Shown: positions 44,800 through 58,220, counted from the first letter of the stretch. The stretch: DNA of 64,000 nucleotides from Phylloscopus collybita (GCA_027886175.1 JAJNNQ010000142.1:1618501-1682500); one strand, 5' to 3'. Program-made: numbers and translations. Notes: a model not told the origin generated them from the letters alone.

Positions 44800-45660
44800 T
44801 CCCAGGGCTTCCCTTAGTGGCACCTCTGCTGGTGTTTGGTCAAGTGAGGCTCCTGGAGAAGCCCTTCCCACACTGGGGACACTTGTGGGGCTCTCCACAG
44901 TGTGGATGCGCCAGTGGACAGTGAGGGCAGAGTTGTGCTTGAAGCCCTTCCCACAGTCACGACAGCGGAAGGGCCTCTCCTCTATGCGAATCCGCTGATG
45001 GACGAGGAGAGTGGAGCTGGTCTGAAACCTCTTCCCACACTTGTGACACTCGTAGGGCTTCTCCCCAGTGTGGATGCACTGGTGGTATTTCAGGTGGGAG
45101 CTCCATCCAAAGCTCTTCCCACATTCCAAGCAGGTGTAGAGCCCTTCCTCAGTGTGGATCACCTGGTGCTGGATCAGGACTGAGCTTACGCTGAAGCTCT
45201 TTGCACATTCCCCACACTTGTAGGGCTTTTCCCCAGTGTGGATCCTCTGGTGTTGTGTCAGGGAGCCCTTCTGGCTGAAGCTCATCCCACATTCCCCACA
45301 CTCGTAGGGCTGTTCCCCACTGTAGATCTTCTTGTGCTGGATCAGGCTGGAGCTGTGGCTGAAGCTCTTCCCACATACCCCACACTCATAGGGCCGTTCC
45401 CCAGTGTGGATCACCTGGTGCTTGATCAGACTGCCCTTGTTGCTGAAGTTCTTCCCACATTCCAAGCACATGGAATGTGGGAAGAACTCTCCCACTCCAT
45501 CACGTTTCTCCTCCAGGTCTGAGCTCCAGCTGGATCTCCGGCTGCCCTCCTGGCACAGGGGGGGGGTCTTTCCTCCTCACAGCTCCCTGGGCTGGGTTCG
45601 CAGCCCCACCTCCTGTGGGATCTCTGGGGCTTTTCCTCCTCCTCCATCCGGACACTCCTT
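44800..45660 (-). pseudogene. C2H2 zinc-finger gene, frame-damaged
   Basis: From 45,495 to about 44,900 on the minus strand there are seven C2H2 fingers with TGEKPY-type linkers. The first finger is CLECGKNF and the seventh is FRCRDCGKGF. An eighth finger (CPQCGKGF) is out of frame because a base is missing near its linker, and its end carries TGA. Upstream, 45,650-45,500 encodes the songbird-type lead (EEEEKPQRSHRRWGC, CEEERP) but joins the fingers only after a frame change. No KRAB or SCAN domain was seen. Two or more frame breaks suggest a pseudogene; a functional shorter form starting at the fingers cannot be excluded. Confidence 0.68.
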
Positions 45661-46037
45661 GGGAATTAAAAATCCTGGTTTGTGGAAAAAACAAGAGGAG
45701 AGCGCCTTAGGCTGGGGGTTCCTCCTTGCCCAAGCTCCTCTCAGAAAATCATTGGGCCCAGCCTTGGCACTCCCCCCCCCACCTCCCCAGATTCCCCTCA
45801 CAGGGGGGCGCTGGGGCCCAGGGGGAGCACAGGTGGGGTGCAGGTGGAGAGCGCCAGGAGTTGCGGGTCTGCCTGGCAGCTGGTGAGTCATCAGCACTGT
45901 GCACTTTGATTGGCTGAGCGCTGCCCAAGGGGTGGGGCTGCAGCAAGGGGGGACACCCTGCTCCAGGGGGGATGTCCCGAAAACGGGGGACCCCCAGGGA
46001 AGGAAGAAGAGGAAAGTGTCTTTACAAACAGATGCTG

Positions 46038-46490
46038 GGAATCTGCTTGGAGATAGGGCCAGGCACTTGGACAGAAGGAAGGGACAGAAGAAGCCATTAG
46101 TTCCAGAAAATGTTAGTAACTGACAACACAGACTGCTGCTCAGCCAAGGTCCTGCTAAATTCATGAACTTGGAGAAGAAGAACAAAGACTTAACAGAGCT
46201 GTGAATATCCCCACCTAGACAGAAGTGGGGTGCATATTAAGGGGGCTATGTGGTAGGTGCATTGGGAAGTCTGTACCTCTCAAGTACTTCAGCCAATGGG
46301 GAAAGGGAGATGGAGATGATGCCAGGAAAATTAGGATGAAAAGGAGGCTGCATCTTCCAACAACTGGAGAGAGACCCCACGGGAAATGTTCCATGGCCTC
46401 TCCCTTTTTTTATGAATGAAAAGACTTTTACAGGACGCCTCTGCCTTCTTTGTGGACACAAACCTCTGGTGATGTGAATTTTTCCACACA
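46038..46490 (+). repeat. ERV1 (gamma-type) 5' LTR
   Basis: About 450 bases that match 50,928-51,375 over the whole length (ATCTGCTTGGAGATAGGGCC at the start, TTTTCCACACA at the end). It is followed at once by TCTGGGGCTCATCCAGAATT, close to the tRNA-Pro primer-binding site of gammaretroviruses. Confidence 0.7.
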
Positions 46491-49400
46491 CTCTGGGGCT
46501 CATCCAGAATTCCTTCCACCGCCTGGGGCAGCGGGCAGTGAGTGGAGCTGAAGGTGCCTCACCCAGTTTGGGTGATCGGCTCCTGTAAGGGACGGTCCCC
46601 AAGTTCCTCATCTGCCTCACGATCATCGCCAAGGACTGAAGACCCCAAAAAGGGGACTGGGACTAAAACCTGCCCCCCAATGCAGCAGTTTTGGCCTGGC
46701 TAAGGTGGGAAGACTTCCAGCCATTGTCCACAGGTGCGCTCGTTGGACCGATACATCCCCCTAGGAACCGGCTTGGACAATAGGACTTCACGGTAGACTG
46801 GTCTTAGGCCGGCCTGTCCTGTGCTTGCCCTGTACCTGTACCTGTTCCTGAGGTGGTTATTTGCTCTAAGCGCTGGAGTGCTGCACCTGATGCACCTGAT
46901 GCTGAGCTCACCTTCTGGCCAACTGCCTGTCGCTTCAGAAAGGACTATAAGAGATACCTCAAGATCGCCCGAATTCTGAGATCTCCCCACGGAAGAAGAC
47001 GGATCTATTGGTCAGCGTGCACCATGAGGATATCGTCTCTCCGTCGGTAGCTATACCCCTTTCTCTCTCTCTCTTTTACTTTATCCCCATCCCCTCTCTC
47101 CCTTTTCTCTCTTTTCTATCGCATACTGTGCAAAAGTGCACTTAATAAAGTGTACTGCTTTTGAGCAAATTATTATTGTCCCTTGTTATATCTTTTGCGC
47201 CTTGAGATCAAACTCGAACCATCACGATTCCCGCCTGCATTAGCGGGTCGTGACAGCTCCCTTGAGTGGCAGTGGCACTGAGGGTTGACTGGGGACCTGA
47301 GAGTGTCCAGGAGACATATGAGCAACAGGTCAGGGGGGTCTATGAAGACTCGGCAGGGAGAGAGCGCTGAAAATCTCATCAGTGAGAACAGTGGGATCTC
47401 CAGGGAGTAACCATGGCAGGGCACCCATGCAGGGTGGAAAAGGGAAAGCCAGGAAGGGGTCTGTCTTGGGTTGTGGAACCAAATATGTGTATTCTATTTT
47501 CATCTGTTAAGAGCAGTTGAGAAGATGTTTTTCTTTATCTCTTGTAACTCAAGGGGGAGAGAGGCCTGATGCCTTCTGATAATGGACCATTAGGACCTCC
47601 CCAGCCTATATTCCCCCTGCAGAGCGGTGCATCTGCATTTCCATCATCCTATTGTGAGATGCATCACATCCCCTGGCAGTGGGGGGGGGGGGGGCAGGAT
47701 CAGGCAGTTTTTCTGTCTGGATAAACTGAGACACAGAGACAGGAAAGCTGCTAGCTTTCACCCGATTTCCTGGGAGGAAGACCGGACTTCATCTCACCAA
47801 CACCAGACCCCATCTCACTATCACCGGACTCCTCCTCACCATCCCTGGACCTTTTTCTACAGGATCATCTCTGCTCCAACAAAACCACATGTGCCACTCC
47901 AGGAGGACTTACTTTTGGACTGCTTTCAACACCCTGATCCACAGGGTGTCAGGTTGTAGCTCTGACTGTCAGGGTTTTCCAAAATTGTTGTTGGTTTGTT
48001 TGCTTGTTTGGTTGGGTGGTTTTGTTTCCTATTACATTTGTATTGTTAATATTCTTAGTAAAGAACTGCTATTCCTATCCCCAAAATCTTTTCCTGAGAG
48101 CCCTTGATTGCAAAATTATAATTTGGCGGGGTGTGAGGGGTTTACATTCTCCATTCTAAGGGAAACCCCAGTTTCCCTGGCAGAAACCTGTCTTTCCAAA
48201 CCAAGACAGGGTCTCAGCAAAAGGATTGATGTTCCCAAAATATCTCACCCATGGCTGTCTCCCCACCATGTTTCCATCCCTGTCATTGTCCACCACATCT
48301 CCACCTGTGCCCATGTCCCCCTGTGCCCCCATGAATGGCCACATCCCCCTCCATGTCTATGTGTCCGACCAAGTGCTCCTTGGGAGAATGTTCAGGCAGT
48401 TTGCACATTCTCCCAGAGGTAATTAAGGACATGGACACCCAAGGGGTAATTAGCAAAGTCAAGAAGGGATTTACACAACAGGGGATGGATGGTATTGGTG
48501 TGCTGGGAAGGGAAAGGGTGGAGTGTGCAGGAATATGGTTAAGGCAAGAAGCAGCAGCAGGAATCACTGTGGTAAGAAAAAGGATGATAGAAAAGAGGAG
48601 GAAAAGAAAAATACTGAGGACTGGGATGTTCTTCAGCAGGGTGTGATGGTCAAAATTTGCCAGCTGACCCAGATCCCTTGCATCCCCGGTTTCCAGGAGA
48701 GGAAAACAAGGAGGTCAGGATTTCAGAGGGTTTCTCTGTGCTGGGAGCAGCAGGAGCGGGCGCAGAGCTGCGGCACTGGGAGCATGGGCGGGGGGGCCTG
48801 TGGGGAGCTGCGGGGCCGGGCTGGGGCTGTGGGGCAGCCGGGGCTCAGCGCCGGGCACTGCCTGACCCCAACACCCCCCAGGCAGGGCCGGCAGTGGCCC
48901 CCGGCCCCCAGGAGGCTGCGGGACGCCCCGGCTGCTGCCCGGCCCCGTGGAGCTGTGGAGCTGCCGGCTCTGCCCACCGGGGGAGCCGCCTTTGGACACT
49001 GCAGCAGGACAGGCACCGCCTCTGGGATACGGGCTGGGGAGGGCACGGGGAGCACAAGGACCAGCAGCAAGGAACAGCTGGGAAATGTGGATTATTCGTG
49101 GATGGATCGAGATTTTCTTTTAAGGACTTTGTTTGTGTCACAGGAGAAACAAATGGTTTTGCAGAAAGCTCAGCAGCTGTCAGAAGATGAGCACCCACAG
49201 GCACTCAGGAGGGCTGCAGGAGGGGCAGAAGAAGCCCCTGGAGCAGTTGGCCACAAAGGCACAGCAGGGGAAGGCAAGAATGGATGAAGAAAAGGCCAAG
49301 GTGAAGACAAAGGCCATGGCAGAGTTTCTACAGCCCCTGAGGGATCAAGCCCAGGGCCCAAGGGGGCTCCAGCACCCAGGGCACCGGCTCGGCCACAAGA

Positions 49401-50927
49401 ACCTGGCAGAGGCATTGCCCTCCTCGGCAGGGGAGAGCCGACCCAAACAGCCCCTGGGAAGGAATCAGGCTTCCATCCGCAGGGCACAAGGACACTGCAA
49501 GCACAGACAGAAGCACCCTCACCAGGAGCAAGTCCACCCCTGCATGGGCATGGATTGGGAGGGGTGGCAGATTTCCCATTACACCAGGGATCCACTGCAC
49601 TGGAGCCCTTGAGAACATTCAGGGTGGTCTGGATAGACTGGAGGCCTTTCCTCACAGACACAGGGGCCTCTCCATCCACTCTGAATCTCAGACCTAAGGG
49701 GGGAAAATGGGAAAAATGTTGAATCAGGGGATAAGTGGGAAAGATGAGCGGCTGTGTTTTATTCAACCACAATTAGCAGATGTAGCATAGGGGTTTGAAA
49801 TGCAGGAATTTTTATTTGCTCCTAATTATGACTGTAATTTTCTCAGAAGGAATTTGATGGCTAAATTGGGAATACAAATTAATATTTCAAAAGTTGATAT
49901 AGAGGCTAGTTCTCTTGCACCTTTGTGTCAAATATCTGGCAAGGCCTATGCTGATGTGAACCCAGAAGTGTGGGCAGCCCCAGGAACATATGGAAAATTA
50001 GTGAGGATATCTTACTTTGCAACAGAAGCTGGTTTAAGCTGCAAAGGGAAACAGCAAATGGAGAATGTTGTGAAAGCTTCACTAAAATAAGTGGGGGGGA
50101 ATCATCCCTCTCCACACTCCAACACGTGCTGTCACTGTCTGTGTCACACAAGGAGCATTGGACCACTGGGGTGCTTTTGCTACCATAAGTTCAGAGAAAT
50201 CAGCCAAGAATGTGATGATTTAATTAGAGAAAACAGATCAATTGATGCAGCCCTGGCTGAAGGGAGCACCCAAAAATGGGGAAAAGATGAATGGCCACTA
50301 GAACAAATCCTACAACACCAGGGACTAGCCCCCGGGAACCCTAACAAATTCATATCAGGAGCCAGAGAACCCATTGATCATTTCAATGGCATAATTAGAT
50401 TACAAGCTGTCCTTGAAATAAGAACCAACTATACAGATCTAGCTCCTGAGTCTGGCCCACCAATCACCTCAAACGAAGAACACAGCATTTCTCCATGGGA
50501 TGTGATCAGATCATCTATGAGCAGAATGAGGAGGACAGTGTGGAAAATTAAATGACTCAAGATGCTGTTGGCAAAGAGATGACAATGGAAAAGTGGTGAA
50601 ACCGATAACAAAGGAAATAAGAAAGCAGCTCATGTTCAGGGCCAAACGTGGAAAGGGTGGGAATGGGACACGGTTTCGGGGTTCCCTGGCATACCATGGC
50701 TTAAACGAATGCTCTTTCTCCTCTTCTGTGCTACAGCAACTCTCATCCTTTGACCCTGCAGGACACCTTGCTGAGTGCAGCTCATTCCGCAGCTGAGCAG
50801 GGGATGCAGGTGGCAGCCAGGCCTCCTGACCCACAAGCGGCTACAAAAGGACAGGGAATGAGGTCACTGAGAATAATCCCAAAACCAAAGAGGAACCAGA
50901 AAAAAAACAAACACCAGAGTCAACGAG
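46491..50927 (+). pseudogene. ERV1 provirus interior, mostly deleted and invaded
   Basis: Only fragments are recognisable. At 49,800-50,090 a protease/reverse-transcriptase junction can be read (NLMAKLGIQIN; ADVNPEVWAAPGTYGKLV). At about 50,165-50,555 an envelope transmembrane-like piece follows (IIRLQAVLEI), so a large internal deletion joins the two. The stretch 46,660-47,260, with AATAAA near 47,147, may be another LTR. A solo LTR occupies 47,462-48,208, and a GC-rich block lies at 48,760-49,060. No intact viral gene remains. Confidence 0.55.
47462..48208 (+). repeat. Solo LTR of the ERVL family with target duplication
   Basis: It begins TGTCTTGGGTTG and ends CCAAACCAAGACA. GGGTC stands on both sides (47,457-47,461 and 48,209-48,213), a perfect 5-base duplication. 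It carries the same boxes as the provirus LTRs at 30-43 kb but in the opposite orientation, plus a poly(G) run at about 47,681-47,694. Confidence 0.85.
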
Positions 50928-51375
50928 TGAATCTGCTTGGAGATAGGGCCAGGGACTTGGAGATAAGGAAGAAATGGGAGAAAGCATCAGTTTCAGAAAA
51001 TGTTACTCATTGACACGGACTGCTGCTCAGCCAAGATCCTGCTAAATTCCTGAGCATGGAGAAGAAACACAAAGACTGAACAGAGCCATGAATATCGGAT
51101 GTTATACAAAAGGGGGGTGCATATTAACGAGGATATGGAGGAGGCAGATCGGGAAGTCTGAACTTTCCAAGGACATTTGCCAGTGGGAAAAGGGAAAGGG
51201 AGATGCAGAAGGGAAAATTAGGATAAAAAGGAGGCTGCATACTACAACAATTGGAGAGACCTCATGGAAAATGCTGCATGGCCTCTCCCTTTGTTCATGA
51301 ATAAAGTCACTTTTACAGGACTCCTCTGTCTCCTTTGGGGACAGAAACCTCTGGCGATGGGAATTTTCCCACACA
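50928..51375 (+). repeat. ERV1 3' LTR
   Basis: Pairs with 46,038-46,490. A clear AATAAA at about 51,300 is followed by ACTTTTACAGGACTCC and the end TTTCCCACACA. A purine-rich stretch (GAACCAGAAAAAAAAC) precedes it. Confidence 0.7.
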
Positions 51376-51379
51376 GGCC

Positions 51380-52060
51380 CAGGGACAGCGCAGCCACCTC
51401 CATCCTACCCAGAGGAACTGGGACGAGCCAGTGCTGCTCCTGCCCAGGCACCTGCGGGAAGGAGACCGCAGGCAGCCACTCCCGCAGCGCCCTCAGGGCA
51501 CGGGGAACACGGCGCGGACACGGCACAACCGAGCCAGAGCCAGAGCCAGAACCCCCTGCCGCCTCCTCCGCCCGCAGCCAGCCCCGAGCCTCGGCACAAC
51601 CCAGCACAGCTCCCACCTGCGCCGGGGCTGCCTCCGAGCTCTGCTGCCGCCTCACCGGGCTCCGGCTGCTACCACCGCTCGCAGGCCCTCACAGATGCTC
51701 CACCAATGGCGCCTCTGCTGCACCAGGGCCGCCCACGGGCCGTCACCGGGGCCGTGCTTCACCCCACTCTGCCCAATCAGCGCGCAGCCAGAACCAGCAG
51801 TGACGGCACCATCAGCCAATGGCAGTGAGTGAGGGGTGGGCTCTGCACACGCACAGCCTCGCCCCGTGCTCTCAGGCCCCACCCCCAGGCTGTGTGAAGG
51901 CAAAGCCAGAGATGAGGAACAGCCCTGGGATGGGCCTGGGCCCAAGGCAGGATTGAGCTGAAAACGCAAAGTTCTCTGCAGCTCCCGGACCGCTTTGCCC
52001 AGCCCTGCATGCTGGATGCCGGGTGCCTCCGACTCAGCGGGGAGCCCTGAAGCATCCTAC
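51380..52060. promoter_or_regulatory. GC-rich island with CCAAT boxes
   Basis: CpG-rich sequence with CCAAT at about 51,703, 51,774 and 51,816, the last two close to CAGCG and CAGTGA motifs. It resembles a housekeeping or zinc-finger promoter, but I could not tie it to an exon. Confidence 0.4.
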
Positions 52061-52069
52061 CCCCTAACT

Positions 52070-53215
52070 AGGAGCATCAGTTCACCACTTTGATTTCCTG
52101 AAAAAGGGAAAACTGCCCCAAATCCCTGTTGATGAGTGGAAGAGGGGAGAGATTTCTGGCAGAAAACCCCAAAATTTCAGAGCACGCTAATGAGAAGTAA
52201 ATGAGACCCTTAAACTCAGCCTCCCCTCACGCCTCCCTCCTTCCAGCTCTACCTCCTACCCCGGCAGAGCAGGGAGACAGGGAATGGGGCCATGGTCAGT
52301 TCGTGCCCCGGGGCTTTTCCGGCTGCTCAGGGACAGGAGCTGTTCCCCTGCTGCACCCTGGGGTCCCTCCCACAGGAGAGTTCTTCAGGAACTTCTGCAA
52401 GCTCAGCCCATCCCATGGGGAACAGCCCCCCTCAAACTGCTGCAGCATGGGTCACTCTGCCACAGGCTCAGTCCTTCAAGGACAGGCTGCTCCAGCGGGG
52501 GCCCCTCTGTCCGCAGGTGTCCTCTGGGGTCACAGCCTCCTGTCAGGCATTCCCCTGCTCTGGCATGGGCTCCTTCAGGGGCTGTGGGGGGATCTCTGCA
52601 TCCCTATGGATCTCAGCATGCGGCACCTCAATCTTTGGAGGCACCACCGATTGGTTCTGCTGGACATGAAGGAAGCTTCTAGCAGCTTCTCTCAAAACCC
52701 AGCCCTGAAACCCCCTGCTACCAAAACCAGGTGCTGCAATCCCAATACAGCTCCAAAAATGGAGTCCCAGATATACAGGAGCTCAAGTTAACCCAAAATT
52801 GGGATAGAGATTTCCAGGGGTCAGGAATGCACAAAAAATGAGGCCCCAGCTGAGGGTGTTCTCTGCTTGGCTGAGTGCTGCTTGAGGGCTGGGGCTGCAC
52901 CATGCTGCTTCTCCAGCGGGGATGTCCCACAAATGGGGGATGCCCACAAGTCCCTCAGAAACCCCGGGGCCTGGCTGGCCCTGCCTGGATGCCAGGAGCC
53001 ACCAAAACCATTCTGTCCCTGACCTCTGCAACCGCACAGGGAGAGAAAATAGAAGGAAAGGCCCAGGAGTCAAAAGAAGGACCAGGAGCAATCCTGCCCT
53101 GAGCACCGGCAAAAGCAACACAGATACAGCTTGGGAATAGGGAGGGAATTTATTACCAACCAAATCACAGCAGGACAAGAAGGGAAAGAGATCTCTCCAA
53201 CACCTTTCCCACACC
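52070..53215. other. Stretch with no recognised gene
   Basis: Open frames exist on the plus strand (52,201-52,791), but they show no motifs I recognise and the composition is that of GC-rich non-coding DNA. The part at 52,850-52,950 resembles sequence at 45,900-45,980 (GGCTGAGTGCTGCTTGAGG, GGGATGTCCC), so it is probably a copied zinc-finger flank. Confidence 0.45.
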
Positions 53216-53219
53216 CAAC

Positions 53220-54225
<1,006 letters not shown>

Positions 54226-55120
54226 AGTGTGGGGAATGTGAGAAGAGCTTCAGCTGGAGATACTGCGTGATCCAGCACCAGATGATCCACACCGGGGAAC
54301 AGCCCCACGAGTGTAGGGAGTGTGGGAAGAGCTTCCAGATAAGCTCTAACCTGAAAAACCACCAGCTGATCCACACTGGGAAGAGGTCCTACAAGTGTAT
54401 TGAGTGTTGCGGCTTATTAAGCCATCATCTTGGCGGCCTGGTTTTCAGCGAGGACACGACCGCCACGGGCTGCAGCGTGGGGCTCGGGCAGAATGACTTA
54501 GCAAGACACCAACATGGCGTATTCGTCAAAATGCATTTATTATCTAAAACACAGGGTTTAAGTACCTTCTGGGTTCTGCCACGTCATAGGGGGTCTTACT
54601 AGTTTCTTAAGGGTAGTGGAAAAGTACTACTATGTGGGGGAAGGGAAGAGGGGTCTGTGACCTTGCGATAAAGGTTATCTTGGAGAGAGATGTGCCTGGC
54701 CCTGCTCCGTTACAGCTCGACCGTCTTCCGCAGGCGCAATCTGTCCCTGCCAATTCACATTCCTCTCCACAATTGAGTATGAGAAGTGGTTTCTGTCCAG
54801 CTCCAGTCTCCTCCTGCACCAGCAGATTCACACAGAGGACAGGCCCCTCCGCAGCCCCGACTTGAGGAAGTGCTTCAAACACAAATCCACCCTCGTCAGC
54901 CACTGGCATATCCACACTGGGGAGAGGCCCCATGAGTGTTCCCAGTGTGGGAAGAGATTCTCACAGAGGACTCACTTGACCCAACACCAACAGAGGCACC
55001 GGCAAGGGAAACCCTGCGAGTACCCCCAGTGCAGGAAGAGCTTTGTGCACTGCTCCAGCTCCATCCCCCACTGCAGGAGCCACGCTGGGCAGAGCCCTGG
55101 TGACCCACATTCCCTGTGAT
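54226..55120 (+). pseudogene. C2H2 zinc-finger fragment split by a solo LTR
   Basis: Plus-strand fingers: [31 protein letters not shown], then a third finger interrupted after YKCIE by an LTR (54,405-54,771). It resumes with YEKWFLSSSSLL and further fingers, the last reading CSQCGKRFSQRTHL, then a tail ending at TGA near 55,119. Without the LTR the frame joins, but the third finger has lost a Cys (CIEYEKW), and CRSPDLRKC-type changes mark decay. It is highly similar to 58,640-59,170. Confidence 0.7.
54405..54771 (-). repeat. Solo LTR with 6-base target duplication
   Basis: A 367-base element beginning TGTTGCGG and ending CTCCACA on the plus map. ATTGAG flanks it on both sides (54,399-54,404 and 54,772-54,777). 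AATAAA on the minus strand near 54,540 sets the orientation. A six-base duplication suits a class II (ERVK or alpharetrovirus-like) element. Confidence 0.85.
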
Positions 55121-55208
55121 CCATGTTGGGAAGACACCTGGCTGCTTATCCTTTTGTTTTGGCCTTAATTTTTTCCTCTTCTCCCTCTCTTTGCACTCCA
55201 GAATTCAA

Positions 55209-55929
55209 GCATGCATTGTTCCCTGAAATGAGTTGGAGGTCCATTCTGGGGAGGGGTCACTAGCAATGAGGAAGTAAAATGTCTTCCTCGTTCTGACCTT
55301 TCTACCTTTTCAACGCATACTTGACAAATGAATCCTTGGTAGAACTTAAGTTTCCTGTGTTCAGTGGGTCCTTCAAGCATGGGAAGTCTGCAACTTGTGT
55401 CCTTGAGATCTATTTACCACATTTTGTTTTTCAAGCACAGCTACATAAACATAAAGTTGACAAGCAACGAGTTACTAGATCCAGGGTAGCTTGTCTAAGA
55501 TTGAGCTTCTGGTAACTGCAAACAAACCTTATCTACTCACTTCAGCTAATTCAGCAAGTATAACCTTAACTTTCTTAAAATCCTTAATTCTTCAAAATAA
55601 ATGTCTCACCAAGACATCTCCACTGTTTGAGCCTGGTGCTCTCAAGAGATCAGACTGCCCCAAGCTTTGTCAAACAAAGCCCCTTGAGGTTCTTTCCTGG
55701 TTCTGTTTATTGACAATGCTGTAGTCGTTGTTGTTTCTTTGTCTTCAACATACATACACATACATACATTTACATACTAGTAAAGAACTGTTATTCCTAT
55801 CCCCATACCTCTGCCTGAAATGCCTTAATTGCAAAATCATAATAATTTGGAGAGAGGGGGTTTACATTCTCCATTCCAAGGGAAACTCCAGCTTTCCCTG
55901 GCAGACACCTGTCTCTCCAAACCACAACA
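55209..55929 (+). repeat. Inserted repeat ending in an ERVL-family LTR fragment
   Basis: The similarity with 59,177-59,262 breaks off at 55,209. The last 170 bases (about 55,757-55,929) match the 3' part of the LTR at 47,462-48,208 (GTAAAGAACTGTTATTCC, GGGGTTTACATTCTCC, CTGTCTCTCCAAACCACAACA). The 55,209-55,750 part is unrecognised AT-rich sequence. Confidence 0.55.
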
Positions 55930-56200
55930 CCAGGGATATGTTGTCGCAATACGACACCAAAGAATGACACTCATGCACTGACATGTCCAAGGCAAAAAAA
56001 GGAACAGTTTCTTTACAGATCTTTACATTTATAGAATTCCAACAGCAACCATGGAATGGAGGAAGAAAATTGCCCTCTCCAACCACACTGGTCAAATCAA
56101 CAGTACATCAGTTCTGCGCAGCGTGGCTCCTGTAGTGGGGGATGGAGCTGGAGCAGTGCACAAAGCTCTTCCTGCACTGGGGGCACTGGCAGGGCTTCCC

Positions 56201-57459
56201 TTACTGGTGCCTCCGTTGGTGTTGGGTCAGGGTTGAGCTCTGTGAGAATCTCTCCCCACACTGGGGACACTCATGGGGCCTCTCCCTGGTGTGGATACGC
56301 TGGTGCCTGATGAGATGGTCATTCCACCTGAAGCCCTTCCCGCAGTCACGGCAGCGGAAGGGCCTGTCCTCTGTGTGCGTCTGCTGATGTACAAGGAGGT
56401 GGGTGCTGGTCAGAAACCCCTTCCCACACTCAGAACACTTGTAGGACCTCTCCCCAGTGTGGATCAGCTCGTGATTTTTCAGACTGGAGCTTGTCTGGAA
56501 GCTCTTCCCACATTCCCCACACTTGTGGGGTCATTCCCCGGTGTGGATCATCTGGTGCTGGATCAGGCTGGAGCTACATCTGAAGCTCTTCCCACATTCC
56601 CCGCACTTGCAGGGCCTCTCCCCGGTGTGGATGTGCCGATGCCTGACAAGACTTCCATTCCACCTGAAGCCCTTCCTGCAGTTGGGGCAGTGGAAGAGCC
56701 TCTCCTCTGTGTGAATCTGCTGGTGCACGAGGAGATGGGTGCTGGTGGGAAACCTCTTCCTGCATTTATCACACTCGTAGGACCTCTCCCTGGTTTGGAT
56801 TCTCTGGTGGTTTTTCAGGTTAAAACTTGTCTGGAAGCTCTTCCCACATTCCCCACACTTGTAGGACCTCTCCCCCGTGTGCATCCTCTGGTGGACAGTC
56901 AGGACACAGTTCTTCCTGAAGCTCTTTCCACATTCCCCACACTCAAAAGGCCTCTCCCCAGTGTGGATCACCTGGTGGTTTTTCAGGTTAGAGCTTGTCT
57001 GGAAGCTCTTCCCACATTCCCCACACTCGTAGGGCCTCTCCTCAGTGTGCATCCTCTGGTGCTCAATCAGGTAGGATCTCCGGCTGAAGCTCTTCCCACA
57101 TTCCTCACACTCATAGGGTCATTCCCCAGTTTGGATCCTCTGGTGACAGATCAGGCAGGATCTCCAGCTGAAGCTCTTCCCACACTCCAAGCACTTGTGG
57201 GGCTTCTCCCCATCAAGAACCTGCTCAGGAACCACCAGCTCTGAGCTCTGGCTCCATCTCCGGCCGCCTTCCTGGCACAGGCTGGGTCTTTCCTCCTCAC
57301 ATCCTCGCGATCTGCATTTTCAGCCCCTTCTCCTGAGGGATCTCTGGGGCTTTTCCTCCCCGTTGGATTCCTGTGCCCTGGAGCCGTTCAAAACGGCCTC
57401 TTCCATGAGGCTCTGCAGCAGGGATTTGTTCTCCCTGGCCTCCATGCTCAGCTCCTTGT
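56201..57459 (-). pseudogene. C2H2 zinc-finger gene with about 12 fingers and three TGA codons
   Basis: The main exon starts after acceptor CCTCAG at 57,460. It encodes [41 protein letters not shown] and SSELVV, the standard songbird zinc-finger N-terminus, then twelve C2H2 fingers to a TAA at 56,203-56,201. The frame is kept throughout but holds three TGA codons: one after RRRG (near 57,313), one in the linker after the first finger (TGE*PYEC, near 57,120) and one after the eighth (TGE*PHKC, near 56,535). The two linker stops are where Arg is usual and fit CGA-to-TGA deamination. One finger has HQRIQ in place of a zinc His. Likely a recent pseudogene. Confidence 0.75.
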
Positions 57460-58066
57460 CTGAGGCAGGAAGGACAAGGAGAGAATGGGATTTGTCTCCA
57501 TGCCAGAGGGAAGGGGAAGGAGATCCCCCGTCTGCTCGGTCCCTGCCCTCCCCAGGCTGCTGAGAGTCCCAGGAACCTGAAAAGTTCCCCCACTCCTCTG
57601 TCTCCCCTAGCACTTACCGGTACTGGGGGTGACTGGGCTCACACTGGGAGTGCTGAGCAAACTGGAACCACATGAGGAGGGCAACTGGGTTCATCCTGGG
57701 AGCAGCCACTGCCGGCACCGGCACCCCCGAACCCCTTTCCCGGCCATCTGCTCCTCCAGCCCCAGCCAGGGCTCTGCCACCACCGGGAGACGCCAAAAAC
57801 ACCGCCCGGGGAGCTCCCGATGTCCCCCCGAGGGGCATCTGCGGCTCGGATTTGGAACTCTTCAAGCTCCAAACATCCCCCCCCGCAAAAAAACCTCCAA
57901 CCCAGGGAACCCCCCGGGATATTTGGGGCGAGCTCCCTCTCCCCGTGCACCTGCGGGATTGGGGGGCGATGTTCCCGGACGTGTTGCGAGGTCACGGAGT
58001 GCTGGAGCCGCCGTTGCTTCCTCTGCCGTTCTCATTCTGCTCAACGCTGCGGCTCCACATCTTCTC

Positions 58067-58220
58067 TTCCTTTCCTTTCCTTTCCTTTCCTTTCCTTTCC
58101 TTTCCTTTCCTTTCCTTTCCTTTCCTTTCCTTTCCTTTCCTTTCCTTTCCTTTCCTTTCCTTTCCTTCCCTTCCCTTTCCTTCCCTTCCCTTCCCTTCCC
58201 TTCCCTTCCCTTCCCTTCCC
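58067..58220. repeat. TTTCC / TTCCC pentamer microsatellite
   Basis: About 20 tandem TTTCC units followed by about 10 CTTCC/TTCCC units, a pure pyrimidine strand. It sits between the zinc-finger gene and the RAB4B-like promoter. Confidence 0.95.

Noticed and set aside
44902..45522. Plus-strand frames opposite the zinc fingers
   Set aside because: Antisense shadows of tandem C2H2 repeats.
56273..57244. 323-codon plus-strand frame
   Set aside because: It is the antisense of the zinc-finger run; repeated VGPLP-type phrases are the complement of TGERP linkers.
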